A stretch of 6,909 nucleotides of DNA from Clostridiales bacterium (GCA_003445835.1 DMCI01000127.1:1-6909); one strand, 5' to 3'. Shown: positions 1 to 6,241, counted from the stretch's first letter. The notes: generated by a model from the sequence alone, not told the origin. Numbers and translations: made by a program.

Positions 1-557
1 ACTACAAAACGGGCAGCGCCAAAGTAGCGTCGGATGAATTGTACGTAGGTAAAAAGATACAGCTTCCCGCTTATCTTGCGGTGTTGGAAGCCTCCGGTTA
101 CGATCCCGTCGCCGCGCTTTATTATTCGCTTTCGGACAGAAACAAAAACGGGGAGCAGGTGCTTTACGGGCCCAAGGCGATGCGCGGGTCGATGATCCGC
201 AAGTTGGATAACGCCGTCGGCAGCGAGCCTTCCCCCTATACGGGCGTATACGAAAGCGCGGACGGACTCAATGAAAAAGCGGGAATGCTTCTTCCCGAAG
301 AGGTGTTCCGCGCGCAAACGGCGTACGCTTTGGCGGTGGCGTCGGGCGCCGTCCGTGAGATCAAGGAAGGATACGTCTTCCCCACGGGCTCGGAGGGTGG
401 CAGAAACTTGATTTGTTCCTATTGCGAAGCAAAAAGCATCTGCCGTCACGCAAAACAATCCGTCCGTGCAAAAAAGACGGCGAACTCGGAAGATATCTAC
501 CGTATTATGAAAGAATCGACGCAAACGAAAAACGAGGAGTACGACGATGCCGACTAA
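1..557 (+). CDS. addB: AddB, ATP-dependent helicase/nuclease subunit B (C-terminal part, 5' truncated)
   Basis: This is the C-terminal end (about 185 codons) of the AddB subunit of the AddAB helicase-nuclease, which resects double-strand breaks for RecA loading and Chi-regulated recombination. The frame is open from the window edge, with the first full codon at position 3. It opens with Tyr-Lys-Thr-Gly, the end of the nuclease D-Y-K motif; the preceding Asp codon is cut by the edge. The RecB-type QxxxY motif follows (Gln codon 60, Tyr codon 72). Cysteine codons at 414, 423 and 441 give C-x2-C-x5-C, the spacing of the C-terminal three ligands of the AddB 4Fe-4S cluster; the fourth ligand lies upstream of the window. 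The stop codon TAA (555-557) lies inside addA, so the two genes overlap and are probably translationally coupled. A TTG at 39 is not a real start, because the conserved motif lies before it. Confidence 0.93.
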   Translation, partial: YKTGSAKVASDELYVGKKIQLPAYLAVLEASGYDPVAALYYSLSDRNKNGEQVLYGPKAMRGSMIRKLDNAVGSEPSPYTGVYESADGLNEKAGMLLPEEVFRAQTAYALAVASGAVREIKEGYVFPTGSEGGRNLICSYCEAKSICRHAKQSVRAKKTANSEDIYRIMKESTQTKNEEYDDAD

Positions 558-3500
558 GGCGCAGGAAAAAGCGATAAACAGCAAAAAGAAGCAGGTGATC
601 GTCACCGCTTCCGCCGGCGCGGGCAAGACCACGACGATGGTCGACCGCGTGATCAGGCTCATCGTCGAGGACAAGGTCCCCGTTTCTTCCGTCGTGATGC
701 TCACTTTTGCCGACGCGGCTGCGGAGGAGATGAAAGCCCGATTGGCGTCCTCTTTGATCGAACGGGTCAAAAAAGCCGTCGGCGAGGAAAAAAAGATCAT
801 CGTGGACGCTCTTGACGCGTTGCCGCTTTTGCATTGCAGCACCATCGATTCTTTCTGTTATTCGTTGGTCAAAACGCATTTTGAATTTTTGTCGCTTCCG
901 CCCACCGTGTCGCTGGCGGATGAGGAAACGGCAAAATCGTATCGCAAAAAAGCGATGAAGCAAACGCTGGACGAGTTTGCCGCCGCTTCTCTTTACGGTG
1001 AAAACGCCGACCCCGAAGAATACTACCGCTTTTTGACCTCTTTCGGCAGGGAAGAGGACGAGGCTTTGGCAGGATATATCCAAAGTTTGTACGACTATGC
1101 CGAGATGACGGAGGACGGCGCGGCGTATTTGCAAAAAGCAAAAGAAACGGCGCTTGCCCCCGCGGAAGAGCATCCCGCGATCAAACGTTTCGTTGAAAAG
1201 ATCAAGCAAAGCGCGCTTGCGGCAAAAGGAGAGATCGAAAAACTGTATTTCAACCCGCCCGCAACGGAATGTAGGATGAGCGCGCAGTACAAAACGATCC
1301 TCGACGTTTTGACCGCGTTTTCAAAAAGCGCTTCCTTGCGCGAGGTGATGGACAAGGCGCGCAGCGTCAAAAAGCCGGACAAGATCCTCGCGACGGAACG
1401 CAGGGCTTTCCCCGACGCGTTTTCCGTTTGGGAAAGTGTGGACGCAGTATATCGCGCGTGGATCGAAGAGATCTCACTTTCTCTTTTGACAAACAGTTAC
1501 GAGGAGACGGTCGCAACGATCGCCGCCGCATCCAAGGACGCCGTTACCGTCGTGGAACTTACGCAAAAATTCAAGGAGTATTACGAAGCCGTCAAGGCGG
1601 AAGAGCAAGCGTTGGATTTTTCCGACGTGGAACACGCAGCGCTTACCCTTCTTACGAACGATAAGACCGTCGCAAGCGAGATCGGATGCAAACATCTGAT
1701 GATGGATGAGTCGCAGGATCTTAACCGCTTGCAGGAGAGATTGATGCGCGCCATCGTGGGGGAGGGCGACCTTTTCATCGTGGGCGACGTCAAGCAAAGT
1801 ATTTTCCGCTTTCGTCACGCCGATCCGGAATTGTTTGGCGAACGAGTCAAAAAAGGCGGCGCGGACGAAAACGCCGAGGTCATTTCCTTCGACGCAAACT
1901 TCCGTTCTTCCGATGCGGTCATCGATTTCGTCAATCTCGTTTTCGGCAACTTGATGACGGAGGAGTTCGGCGGGGTGGATTATCCCAAGGCAAACCGCGA
2001 CGGCAAAACGGACGGCAGCGGCTTCGTGACTTGCTTCTTTTACCCCAAAAAGGATGGGTCCGAGGAAAAAGACCCCCTTTTGCAAAAGGTCTACAGCGTG
2101 CGCGAGGCGGCAGGGGAAGCGCGCAAGAAGGATAACGAATACAAGGAAGCCGTTTGGGTCAGAGACCGCATTCTCGAACTGGTGCGTCCCGGGCATAAAA
2201 CGGTGCTTCGCAACACCAAAGACAACGCGGAATTTACTCTTTCGTATAAAGATATCGCCATTCTTTCGCAAGTGGGGATGAAGCAAAACACCGTGCAGGA
2301 AAAGGTCATCGAATGTTTGCGTGAGGCGGGCATCCCGGTCAACGTGGGCGGCTTCGTGCGAGATTCGGAAAATGCCGACGTTGCTTCGATCGTGGATTTT
2401 TTGCGTCTTTTGGTCAGTCCCAACGACGATTACGCTTTGCTTTCGGTGCTTCGATCGGATATGTTCTCCTTTACGGCGGAGCAACTTGCCGAGATCGCGC
2501 TACGCGGCGAAGGCGAGACTTTTGCGGAGAGAGCGGTCAAGGCGGCGGAGACCGACGCCAAGCTCAAAGAGGTCTTTGAATTCATTGAAAAGTATCGTTT
2601 CTTAAGCAGTTCGCTTTCTTTGTACGAGCTCGTTTCGTCGCTGGTGGAAGAAAGGCTCCGTTCCACCGTACTCGGCAGGACGGACGGTCGCGCCGTGATG
2701 GGGCAGATATTGTCTTTCGTTGAAACGTTGAAAACGGGCAAAGCCAGCGATTCGATTTCGGAGTATATCGATTATTTCGACAACTATTACAAAATGGAAC
2801 TGGAAGGGGAGATCGCGGAACGCGACGCCGTGAACGTGATGACGATGCACAAAAGCAAAGGGCTCCAATTCCCCGTCGTTTTCGTGATCGGACTCGGTCG
2901 TGAGATCGTCAATCGGGCGGAGTATCAAACCGTCGTGCGTATGGATCGCGACTTCGGCGTTTGCCGCAAAGGCTCCGGCGAGGGGAAGGATCTTCTTTTC
3001 GAGTTGTTCACGCAAAAAAAGGTCAAGGAACTCAAGGAAGACTGCTTGCGTCTCCTTTACGTTGCCTTTACTCGTGCGGAAAACTACCTCTTCCTGTCGG
3101 GTAGCGTCCCCAAGGATAAGGATCTTGCCGCAGAGGAAATCTCGCCCCAAGCGCTTAAGACAAAAAAAGAAAAAGCGCTTTGCTGTTCACAACTCGTGAT
3201 CGCGGGATTGAACGGGCACAAAGAGTACGTGACGGACTATGATTCCGCGGCGGTCGTCGACGTGGACGCGCCTATCTTCGTTGAGGAAAAAACGGACGAA
3301 GACGCGGTAAAACGTTCCGCCGATCTCCTTCGCGCGGCGTTATCTTACCGCTATCCGCACGAAAACGCCACCAAAACGGGTATAAAATTCACCGTTACGG
3401 CAATAAATGCAATGAAAGACGGGTGCCTTCCCGCGACAAAGTTTTTCCCGGAAGAGGAAGTCGTCAAAGGCACGGCGTATCATGCGGTCATGGAGAATAT

Positions 3501-3942
3501 GCCCTTCACCTTGCAAAGTGAAGAGGAAGCGGGCGCAATGCTTGCCAAGTTTGCTTCGGAGGGCTTGATCACGGCGGAAGAGGCGGCGGATATCTCGGTA
3601 AAACGACTGTTTATCGGCGTCAAAAAGGTGGCGGAGCTCGTAGGAGACAAAGCGATCTATAGGGAAAAGAGCTTTATTTTACACCTGCCTGCCTCCGAAG
3701 CGGGCGTCGCGGATATCGAGGACGAAGTGGAAGTACAGGGCAAGATCGACCTGCTTGCCATCGGCAAAGAGGACGCCGTCATCGTAGATTATAAGTTGAG
3801 CGCGCACACGCGTGAGGAACTTATCGAAACCTATCGCGCGCAACTGACGTTATACGCCCTCGCCGTTCAAAAGAGTTTTGGCGTCACGCGCATTCGTAAG
3901 TACATATTCGTCTTAGGGAGAAACGAAGTCATAGAACTCTGA
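547..3942 (+). CDS. addA: AddA, ATP-dependent helicase/nuclease subunit A
   Basis: This is the UvrD-like SF1A helicase plus nuclease subunit of AddAB, which unwinds DNA 3'-5' and cuts one strand at broken ends. All helicase motifs are visible: Q motif (Gln6), Walker A ASAGAGKT (21-28), motif Ia LTFADAAAEEM (52-62), Walker B MMDESQD (Asp387, Glu388), motif III GDVKQSIFRFR (413-423), motif IV around NFR (451-453), motif V MTMHKSKGLQFP (765-776), and motif VI LLYVAFTRAE with Arg843. The C-terminal RecB-family nuclease has His979 in GTAYHAVME, Asp1068 in GKIDLL, Asp1081-Tyr-Lys1083, and Gln1099-xxx-Tyr1103. At 1131 residues it is somewhat shorter than the ~1230 residues I recall for Bacillus AddA, but no motif is missing. 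The Walker B neighbourhood has DESQDLN where DEYQDTN is usual. The ATG at 547 is preceded by GAGGAG (534-539) at 7 bases. It overlaps addB by 11 bases, as expected of an operon. Confidence 0.97.
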   Translation: MPTKAQEKAINSKKKQVIVTASAGAGKTTTMVDRVIRLIVEDKVPVSSVVMLTFADAAAEEMKARLASSLIERVKKAVGEEKKIIVDALDALPLLHCSTIDSFCYSLVKTHFEFLSLPPTVSLADEETAKSYRKKAMKQTLDEFAAASLYGENADPEEYYRFLTSFGREEDEALAGYIQSLYDYAEMTEDGAAYLQKAKETALAPAEEHPAIKRFVEKIKQSALAAKGEIEKLYFNPPATECRMSAQYKTILDVLTAFSKSASLREVMDKARSVKKPDKILATERRAFPDAFSVWESVDAVYRAWIEEISLSLLTNSYEETVATIAAASKDAVTVVELTQKFKEYYEAVKAEEQALDFSDVEHAALTLLTNDKTVASEIGCKHLMMDESQDLNRLQERLMRAIVGEGDLFIVGDVKQSIFRFRHADPELFGERVKKGGADENAEVISFDANFRSSDAVIDFVNLVFGNLMTEEFGGVDYPKANRDGKTDGSGFVTCFFYPKKDGSEEKDPLLQKVYSVREAAGEARKKDNEYKEAVWVRDRILELVRPGHKTVLRNTKDNAEFTLSYKDIAILSQVGMKQNTVQEKVIECLREAGIPVNVGGFVRDSENADVASIVDFLRLLVSPNDDYALLSVLRSDMFSFTAEQLAEIALRGEGETFAERAVKAAETDAKLKEVFEFIEKYRFLSSSLSLYELVSSLVEERLRSTVLGRTDGRAVMGQILSFVETLKTGKASDSISEYIDYFDNYYKMELEGEIAERDAVNVMTMHKSKGLQFPVVFVIGLGREIVNRAEYQTVVRMDRDFGVCRKGSGEGKDLLFELFTQKKVKELKEDCLRLLYVAFTRAENYLFLSGSVPKDKDLAAEEISPQALKTKKEKALCCSQLVIAGLNGHKEYVTDYDSAAVVDVDAPIFVEEKTDEDAVKRSADLLRAALSYRYPHENATKTGIKFTVTAINAMKDGCLPATKFFPEEEVVKGTAYHAVMENMPFTLQSEEEAGAMLAKFASEGLITAEEAADISVKRLFIGVKKVAELVGDKAIYREKSFILHLPASEAGVADIEDEVEVQGKIDLLAIGKEDAVIVDYKLSAHTREELIETYRAQLTLYALAVQKSFGVTRIRKYIFVLGRNEVIEL

Positions 3943-3966
3943 TCCCGCGGACAAAGGCGGGATTTT
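3942..3966 (+). terminator. Hairpin with short T run after addA (weak terminator or translational element)
   Basis: ATCCCGC (3942-3948) pairs perfectly with GCGGGAT (3957-3963) around an 8-base loop, and is followed by only four T. It begins inside the addA stop codon. The T run is short for a strong terminator. The 3' arm also overlaps AAGGCGG (3954-3960), the only plausible Shine-Dalgarno for the GTG start at 3968. The hairpin could therefore attenuate transcription, reduce translation of the next gene, or both. Confidence 0.5.
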
Positions 3967-3967
3967 C

Positions 3968-4678
3968 GTGCAAGCATTTTTCAGTGGAACGGTAGTTTTG
4001 TTGTATTATATTTCGCATTACGCTTCGGAATACATCTTTTTTGCTGCGTGCGTTTTACCTACGATCTATTTTGCGGCGGTGATCCTCTTGCTGCGTTTCG
4101 GCGTTTGCGGCAGGATGCTTGCGGCAAGCCGTCGCGCCAAACGTTTTTCGAGGAAGGGGGTGCTGACGGGGGAGGGAAAATCCCTCTTTTATCAAAAGTG
4201 TGTCAAAGGGATGCCCGCGTCCTTTCGCGCTTCTTACGTTCTTTTCTCGGAAGGGCGTACGTCCGCGGCGGAACTGACCGAAGTCGCCGCTTGCTCTTTG
4301 AAACTCAGAGGCGGGCTTTTAAAAGGGGGAATGGCGGGCGTAGGAGCGCTTTCGGCGCTTGCGGTCTTTTTGACCTTTTACTTCGTCGTGCCGTTGGGCG
4401 AATGTTTGCTTCGCGCCGCGCTGCCTGCCTTTTTTGCCGCGGCAAACGGGGTTGCGTTGCATTTTTCGCTTTACGCGTATCTCGTTTCCGCCGAAAGGGC
4501 GGCGGAAAAGTTCGTCGCCGTTGCGGATAAACTCGTTTTGCGTGAAAAAAAGGAACGGGACGCCGTCGAGATCTCCTTTTTGTCCCCGTCGGAAAGCAGG
4601 GAAGATAAGGATCAAAAAGCCTTGACCGATCTCCGCGCCTTCCTGCGCGATCTGTCCGCCTCGAAAAAGCTTGATTAA
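3968..4678 (+). CDS. Unrecognised membrane protein, three predicted TM helices
   Basis: I do not recognise the family of this 236-residue protein. GTG at 3968 is the first possible start after an in-frame stop at 3932-3934, and it has a weak AAGGCGG ribosome binding site 7 bases upstream. A hydrophobic helix spans about residues 22-42. It is followed by a basic stretch (RRAKRFSRK, 55-63) that favours a cytoplasmic location, then a soluble segment to about 118. Two further hydrophobic helices lie at about 120-141 and 148-172. The C-terminal 60 residues are highly charged and probably helical, with no membrane span. There is no signal-peptidase site, catalytic motif or known transporter signature that I can see. 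Base and codon use match the neighbours, so it looks native. It sits between addA and corA, but neither neighbour gives a clear functional hint, and corA has its own promoter. Start confidence is moderate. Confidence 0.72.
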   Translation: MQAFFSGTVVLLYYISHYASEYIFFAACVLPTIYFAAVILLLRFGVCGRMLAASRRAKRFSRKGVLTGEGKSLFYQKCVKGMPASFRASYVLFSEGRTSAAELTEVAACSLKLRGGLLKGGMAGVGALSALAVFLTFYFVVPLGECLLRAALPAFFAAANGVALHFSLYAYLVSAERAAEKFVAVADKLVLREKKERDAVEISFLSPSESREDKDQKALTDLRAFLRDLSASKKLD

Positions 4679-4705
4679 AAAACCTTCTTTTTTTTGTAAA
4701 AGGGC

Positions 4706-4734
4706 TTGCCGATTTCAAAAAATGGTGTTAAACT
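4706..4734 (+). promoter_or_regulatory. Predicted sigma-A-type promoter for the corA leader
   Basis: TTGCCG (4706-4711) and TAAACT (4729-4734) are separated by exactly 17 bases. Each box matches consensus at 4 of 6 positions, and TG one base before the -10 (4726-4727) makes it an extended -10. Transcription would start near 4741, only about 7 bases before the leader Shine-Dalgarno. The upstream T run (4688-4695) follows no GC-rich stem, so any termination of the previous gene there would be weak. Confidence 0.55.
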
Positions 4735-4758
4735 TCTTTTATCAAATAGGGGGACGCT

Positions 4759-4812
4759 ATGGATCCTGACGAAGATAATACGAATATAGCTGTATCCTTC
4801 CGCATTCGGTAA
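4759..4812 (+). CDS. Acidic 17-residue leader peptide upstream of corA (candidate Mg2+-sensing uORF)
   Basis: ATG at 4759 opens a 17-codon ORF ending at TAA (4810-4812) that encodes MDPDEDNTNIAVSFRIR. It has a strong Shine-Dalgarno, AGGGGG (4748-4753), 5 bases upstream; its one deviation from AGGAGG can still pair by G-U wobble. Residues 2-6 are Asp-Pro-Asp-Glu-Asp, and the C-terminus is Arg-Ile-Arg. From memory, the enterobacterial mgtA leader peptide MgtL is also 17 residues, starts MEPDP and ends with a basic/hydrophobic tail. Acidic/proline-rich nascent N-termini are known to destabilise ribosomes when Mg2+ is low, and MgtL uses this as a Mg2+ sensor. The ORF ends 37 bases before the corA ATG, in a different frame. 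The sequence shows the ORF and ribosome binding site directly; the sensing role is inference. A 17-codon ORF can arise by chance, but its position, ribosome binding site and composition argue against that. Confidence 0.65.
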   Translation: MDPDEDNTNIAVSFRIR

Positions 4813-4818
4813 TTTCGT

Positions 4819-4847
4819 TGCCTCTTGCGGAGATACTCGCGGAGGCA
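4819..4847 (+). promoter_or_regulatory. Hairpin sequestering the corA Shine-Dalgarno
   Basis: TGCCTC (4819-4824) pairs with GAGGCA (4842-4847). After one bulged T (4825), TGCG (4826-4829) pairs with CGCG (4838-4841), leaving the loop GAGATACT. The corA Shine-Dalgarno GGAGG (4841-4845) lies wholly in the 3' arm, so the folded form should block corA initiation. Two alternative pairings exist: the leader Shine-Dalgarno AGGGGG (4748-4753) can pair with CCTCTT (4821-4826), and leader codons 4-6 (GACGAAG, 4768-4774) can pair with TTTCGTT (4813-4819). A ribosome stopped at the leader TAA would reach into the 5' arm. Whether low Mg2+ raises or lowers corA expression cannot be read from the sequence. 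Confidence 0.6.
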
Positions 4848-4849
4848 TT

Positions 4850-5815
4850 ATGATTGATATTCTTTATAATGATCCCAATAAGAACCTTTGCATTTGCCCC
4901 GAGGAGCAGGAGCTCACCTCGGAATTCTTGGTCAACAAATGGATCAATCTCGTCAACCCCGACGACAGAGAGGTCGATAAGATCACGTCCTTGACCGGCA
5001 TCCCCGAAGAGTATTTGAAAGCCGCCCTCGATGAAGAAGAGCGCGCGCGTATCGACAAGGACGACAACTGCGTTATGGTTCTTATGGACGTGCCGATCAT
5101 TGAGGAAGACCCCGAAAACGATTACTATACATACGGCACCTTGCCTTTGAGCATCATTCACAAGGACAATTACCTCGTGACGGTCTGTTTGCGTGAAAAC
5201 AGCGTCGTCAACGATTTTAAAGTCGGCAGGGTCAAAAACGTGGAGACCTTTAAGTCCACCCGTTTGACCTTCCAACTGTTGTACGCCGTGTCCACCAAGT
5301 TCCTGTACTACCTGCGCTTGATCAACAAGGCGTCGCAGCGCGTGCAATCCACGTTGGAAAAGAACATGAAGAACAACGCCATTTTGGAAATGCTCGACCT
5401 GCAAAAATCCTTGGTCTACTTCTCCACGTCCATTTCCGCAAACGACGCTGTGATCGAAAAGCTCAACAAGCAAAACTACCTCAAAAAGTACGAAGAGGAT
5501 CAGGACGTCATCGACGACGCAAGCATTGAAAACAAGCAGGCGGCGGAAATGTGTTCGATCTATCGTGAAATTATGAACGGTACGATGGAAGCTTACGGTA
5601 CCATCATCTCCAACAACGTCAACGACATCATGAAGTTCTTGACGGCGTTGACCCTCGTGATCTCGGTGCCCACCTTGATCGCCAGCTTGTTCGGTATGAA
5701 CCTCGGCGGCATCCCGGGACTCAACAGTCCGTGGGGTTTCGGCGTGGTTTGCGCCATCTCGTTGTTCCTTGCCGTCGTCGCGGGTGTTTTCCTCGCCAAA
5801 AAGAAGATGTTTTAG
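4850..5815 (+). CDS. corA: CorA-family divalent cation channel (Mg2+/Co2+ transport)
   Basis: This 321-residue protein matches the CorA family in length and layout. A large soluble N-terminal domain (about 1-255) is rich in Asp/Glu and includes a long helical stretch of about 140-255. Two C-terminal transmembrane helices follow, at about 262-281 and 295-316. The family signature Gly-Met-Asn (282-284) ends the first helix and is followed by Leu-Gly-Gly-Ile-Pro in the short loop. The C-terminus is basic (AKKKMF), as expected on the cytoplasmic side. CorA forms a homopentamer gated by intracellular Mg2+ bound between the soluble domains. The preferred ion (Mg2+, Co2+ or other) cannot be fixed from sequence. 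The ATG at 4850 has GGAGG 4 bases upstream, buried in a hairpin, and a 17-codon leader ORF before it, which suggests post-transcriptional control. A strong terminator follows, so the gene is probably monocistronic apart from the leader peptide. Confidence 0.95.
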   Translation: MIDILYNDPNKNLCICPEEQELTSEFLVNKWINLVNPDDREVDKITSLTGIPEEYLKAALDEEERARIDKDDNCVMVLMDVPIIEEDPENDYYTYGTLPLSIIHKDNYLVTVCLRENSVVNDFKVGRVKNVETFKSTRLTFQLLYAVSTKFLYYLRLINKASQRVQSTLEKNMKNNAILEMLDLQKSLVYFSTSISANDAVIEKLNKQNYLKKYEEDQDVIDDASIENKQAAEMCSIYREIMNGTMEAYGTIISNNVNDIMKFLTALTLVISVPTLIASLFGMNLGGIPGLNSPWGFGVVCAISLFLAVVAGVFLAKKKMF

Positions 5816-5844
5816 GCTTAAAAACGGGCAAAAATCGGGCTGAT

Positions 5845-5876
5845 TTTCGGCGCTTTTCGGGGCGCCGAAATTTTTT
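5845..5876 (+). terminator. Rho-independent terminator of corA
   Basis: TTTCGGCGC (5845-5853) pairs perfectly with GCGCCGAAA (5862-5870), giving 9 base pairs around an 8-base loop, followed directly by six T (5871-5876). It lies 30 bases after the corA stop and separates corA from the rRNA promoter. Confidence 0.9.
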
Positions 5877-5907
5877 AAAAAAATTAGCAAAAAATGCGAA
5901 AATAGTA
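5877..5907 (+). promoter_or_regulatory. A/T-rich UP-like element upstream of the rRNA promoter
   Basis: The stretch from the terminator T run to the -35 box is dominated by A-tracts (5877-5883, 5889-5894, 5899-5902). This resembles UP elements that bind the RNA polymerase alpha C-terminal domain at strong rRNA promoters. The call rests on composition and position only. Confidence 0.45.
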
Positions 5908-5936
5908 TTGACTTTTGTTTTTGAGAATGGTATTAT
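5908..5936 (+). promoter_or_regulatory. Strong promoter of the tRNA-Ala/tRNA-Ile/23S unit
   Basis: TTGACT (5908-5913) and TATTAT (5931-5936) each match consensus at 5 of 6 positions, with the ideal 17-base spacing. The start point would be near 5943, about 28 bases before the tRNA-Ala gene. The short leader holds a 5-bp hairpin, TGTCT/AGACA (5945-5957). No boxA-like antitermination sequence is evident here. This promoter, with a terminator behind it, shows that the 23S unit is transcribed without an upstream 16S gene. Confidence 0.85.
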
Positions 5937-5970
5937 TATAAAGCTGTCTATAAGACAAGCGCCCTTATTT

Positions 5971-6046
5971 GGGGGTGTAGCTCAGTTGGTAGAGCGCCTG
6001 CCTTGCAAGCAGGAGGTCACCGGTTCGAACCCGATCATCTCCACCA
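5971..6046 (+). tRNA. tRNA-Ala (anticodon TGC)
   Basis: A 76-base cloverleaf with encoded CCA (6044-6046) and discriminator A (6043). The acceptor GGGGGTG pairs with CATCTCC; G5973 opposite T6040 gives the G3-U70 wobble that is the alanine identity element. The D stem is GCTC/GAGC. The anticodon stem CCTGC/GCAGG holds anticodon TGC at 6004-6006. The T loop is TTCGAAC (6024-6030). One oddity is that the T stem ACCGG/CCGAT has a C6020-A6034 mismatch. It is first in the rRNA transcript, where tRNA-Ile usually precedes tRNA-Ala. Confidence 0.97.
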
Positions 6047-6054
6047 ATAAACGC

Positions 6055-6131
6055 GGGCTCATAGCTCAGTTGGTTAGAGCACACGCCTGATAAGCGTGAG
6101 GTCGGTAGTTCGAGTCTACTTGAGCCCACCA
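6055..6131 (+). tRNA. tRNA-Ile (anticodon GAT)
   Basis: A 77-base cloverleaf with encoded CCA (6129-6131). The acceptor GGGCTCA/TGAGCCC is a perfect 7-bp stem. The D stem is GCTC/GAGC. The anticodon stem CACGC/GCGTG carries anticodon GAT at 6089-6091. The T stem GGTAG/CTACT has one G-U pair, and the T loop is TTCGAGT. It lies 8 bases after tRNA-Ala, so the two are clearly cotranscribed. A hairpin starts on the very next base after its CCA. Confidence 0.98.
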
Positions 6132-6147
6132 GTGCGAGAGATCGCAC
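6132..6147 (+). other. GNRA-tetraloop hairpin abutting tRNA-Ile
   Basis: GTGCGA (6132-6137) pairs perfectly with TCGCAC (6142-6147) around the tetraloop GAGA, a stable GNRA type. It begins on the base after the tRNA CCA, so it could stack on the tRNA acceptor stem and affect 3' maturation. Confidence 0.7.
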
Positions 6148-6154
6148 CCCCAAC

Positions 6155-6172
6155 AAGCGACTGTAGTCGCTT
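6155..6172 (+). other. 7-bp spacer hairpin
   Basis: AAGCGAC (6155-6161) pairs perfectly with GTCGCTT (6166-6172) around TGTA. No T run follows, so it is a processing or structural stem and not a terminator. Confidence 0.65.
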
Positions 6173-6176
6173 CAAA

Positions 6177-6196
6177 GCACATTGACAACTGCATAG
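6177..6196 (+). promoter_or_regulatory. Conserved Clostridia-type spacer element (boxA-region-like)
   Basis: GCACATTGACAACTGCATAG resembles the TTTGAAAACTGCATA-type sequence that, from memory, recurs in Firmicutes rRNA spacers next to boxA antitermination sites. A clean boxA core (TGCTCTTT) is not present. The call is by resemblance only. Confidence 0.35.
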
Positions 6197-6229
6197 GAGA
6201 TTTTGCGTCACAGGATGGCGCGAGATCTC
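6197..6229 (+). other. Two-part stem in the rRNA spacer
   Basis: GAGAT (6197-6201) pairs with ATCTC (6225-6229). Inside a symmetric 3x3 internal loop, GCGTC (6205-6209) pairs with GGCGC (6217-6221) with one T-G wobble and slip. It is probably an RNA processing or structural element. Confidence 0.45.
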
Positions 6230-6241
6230 ATCAATTAGAAA

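Noticed and set aside
1474..2484. Long minus-strand ORF (336 codons) opposite addA, and others at 505-1209 and 2602-3150
   Set aside because: All lie inside addA, whose helicase motifs are continuous in the plus frame. The antisense translations are rich in His/Arg/Phe without domain features.
4741..4849. M-box (ykoK) or other known metal riboswitch in the corA leader
   Set aside because: The leader is only about 109 bases and lacks the conserved M-box blocks. GGAGATAC at 4829-4836 gives only a local resemblance. A translated short ORF with a ribosome-binding-site hairpin explains it better; a covariance-model search would settle this.
4757..5890. Long minus-strand ORF (377 codons) opposite corA
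   Set aside because: The plus strand has a clear CorA with its signature motif and a ribosome binding site. The antisense frame runs through the terminator and leader, has no recognisable domain, and is a by-product of codon bias.
5877..5970. Remnant of a 16S rRNA 3' end before tRNA-Ala
   Set aside because: No anti-Shine-Dalgarno tail (GGATCACCTCC) or helix 45-like sequence is present. The stretch is fully accounted for by an A/T-rich tract, the promoter and a short leader.
5731..6090. Plus-strand ORF spanning the corA end, terminator, promoter and tRNA-Ala
   Set aside because: It overlaps corA out of frame and then reads through a terminator and a tRNA gene. The protein-like tail is simply translated tRNA.
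6182..6210. TTGACA in the rRNA spacer as a second promoter for 23S
   Set aside because: At 17 bases downstream the sequence is GCGTCA, with no -10-like box at nearby spacings. The motif belongs to the conserved spacer element.
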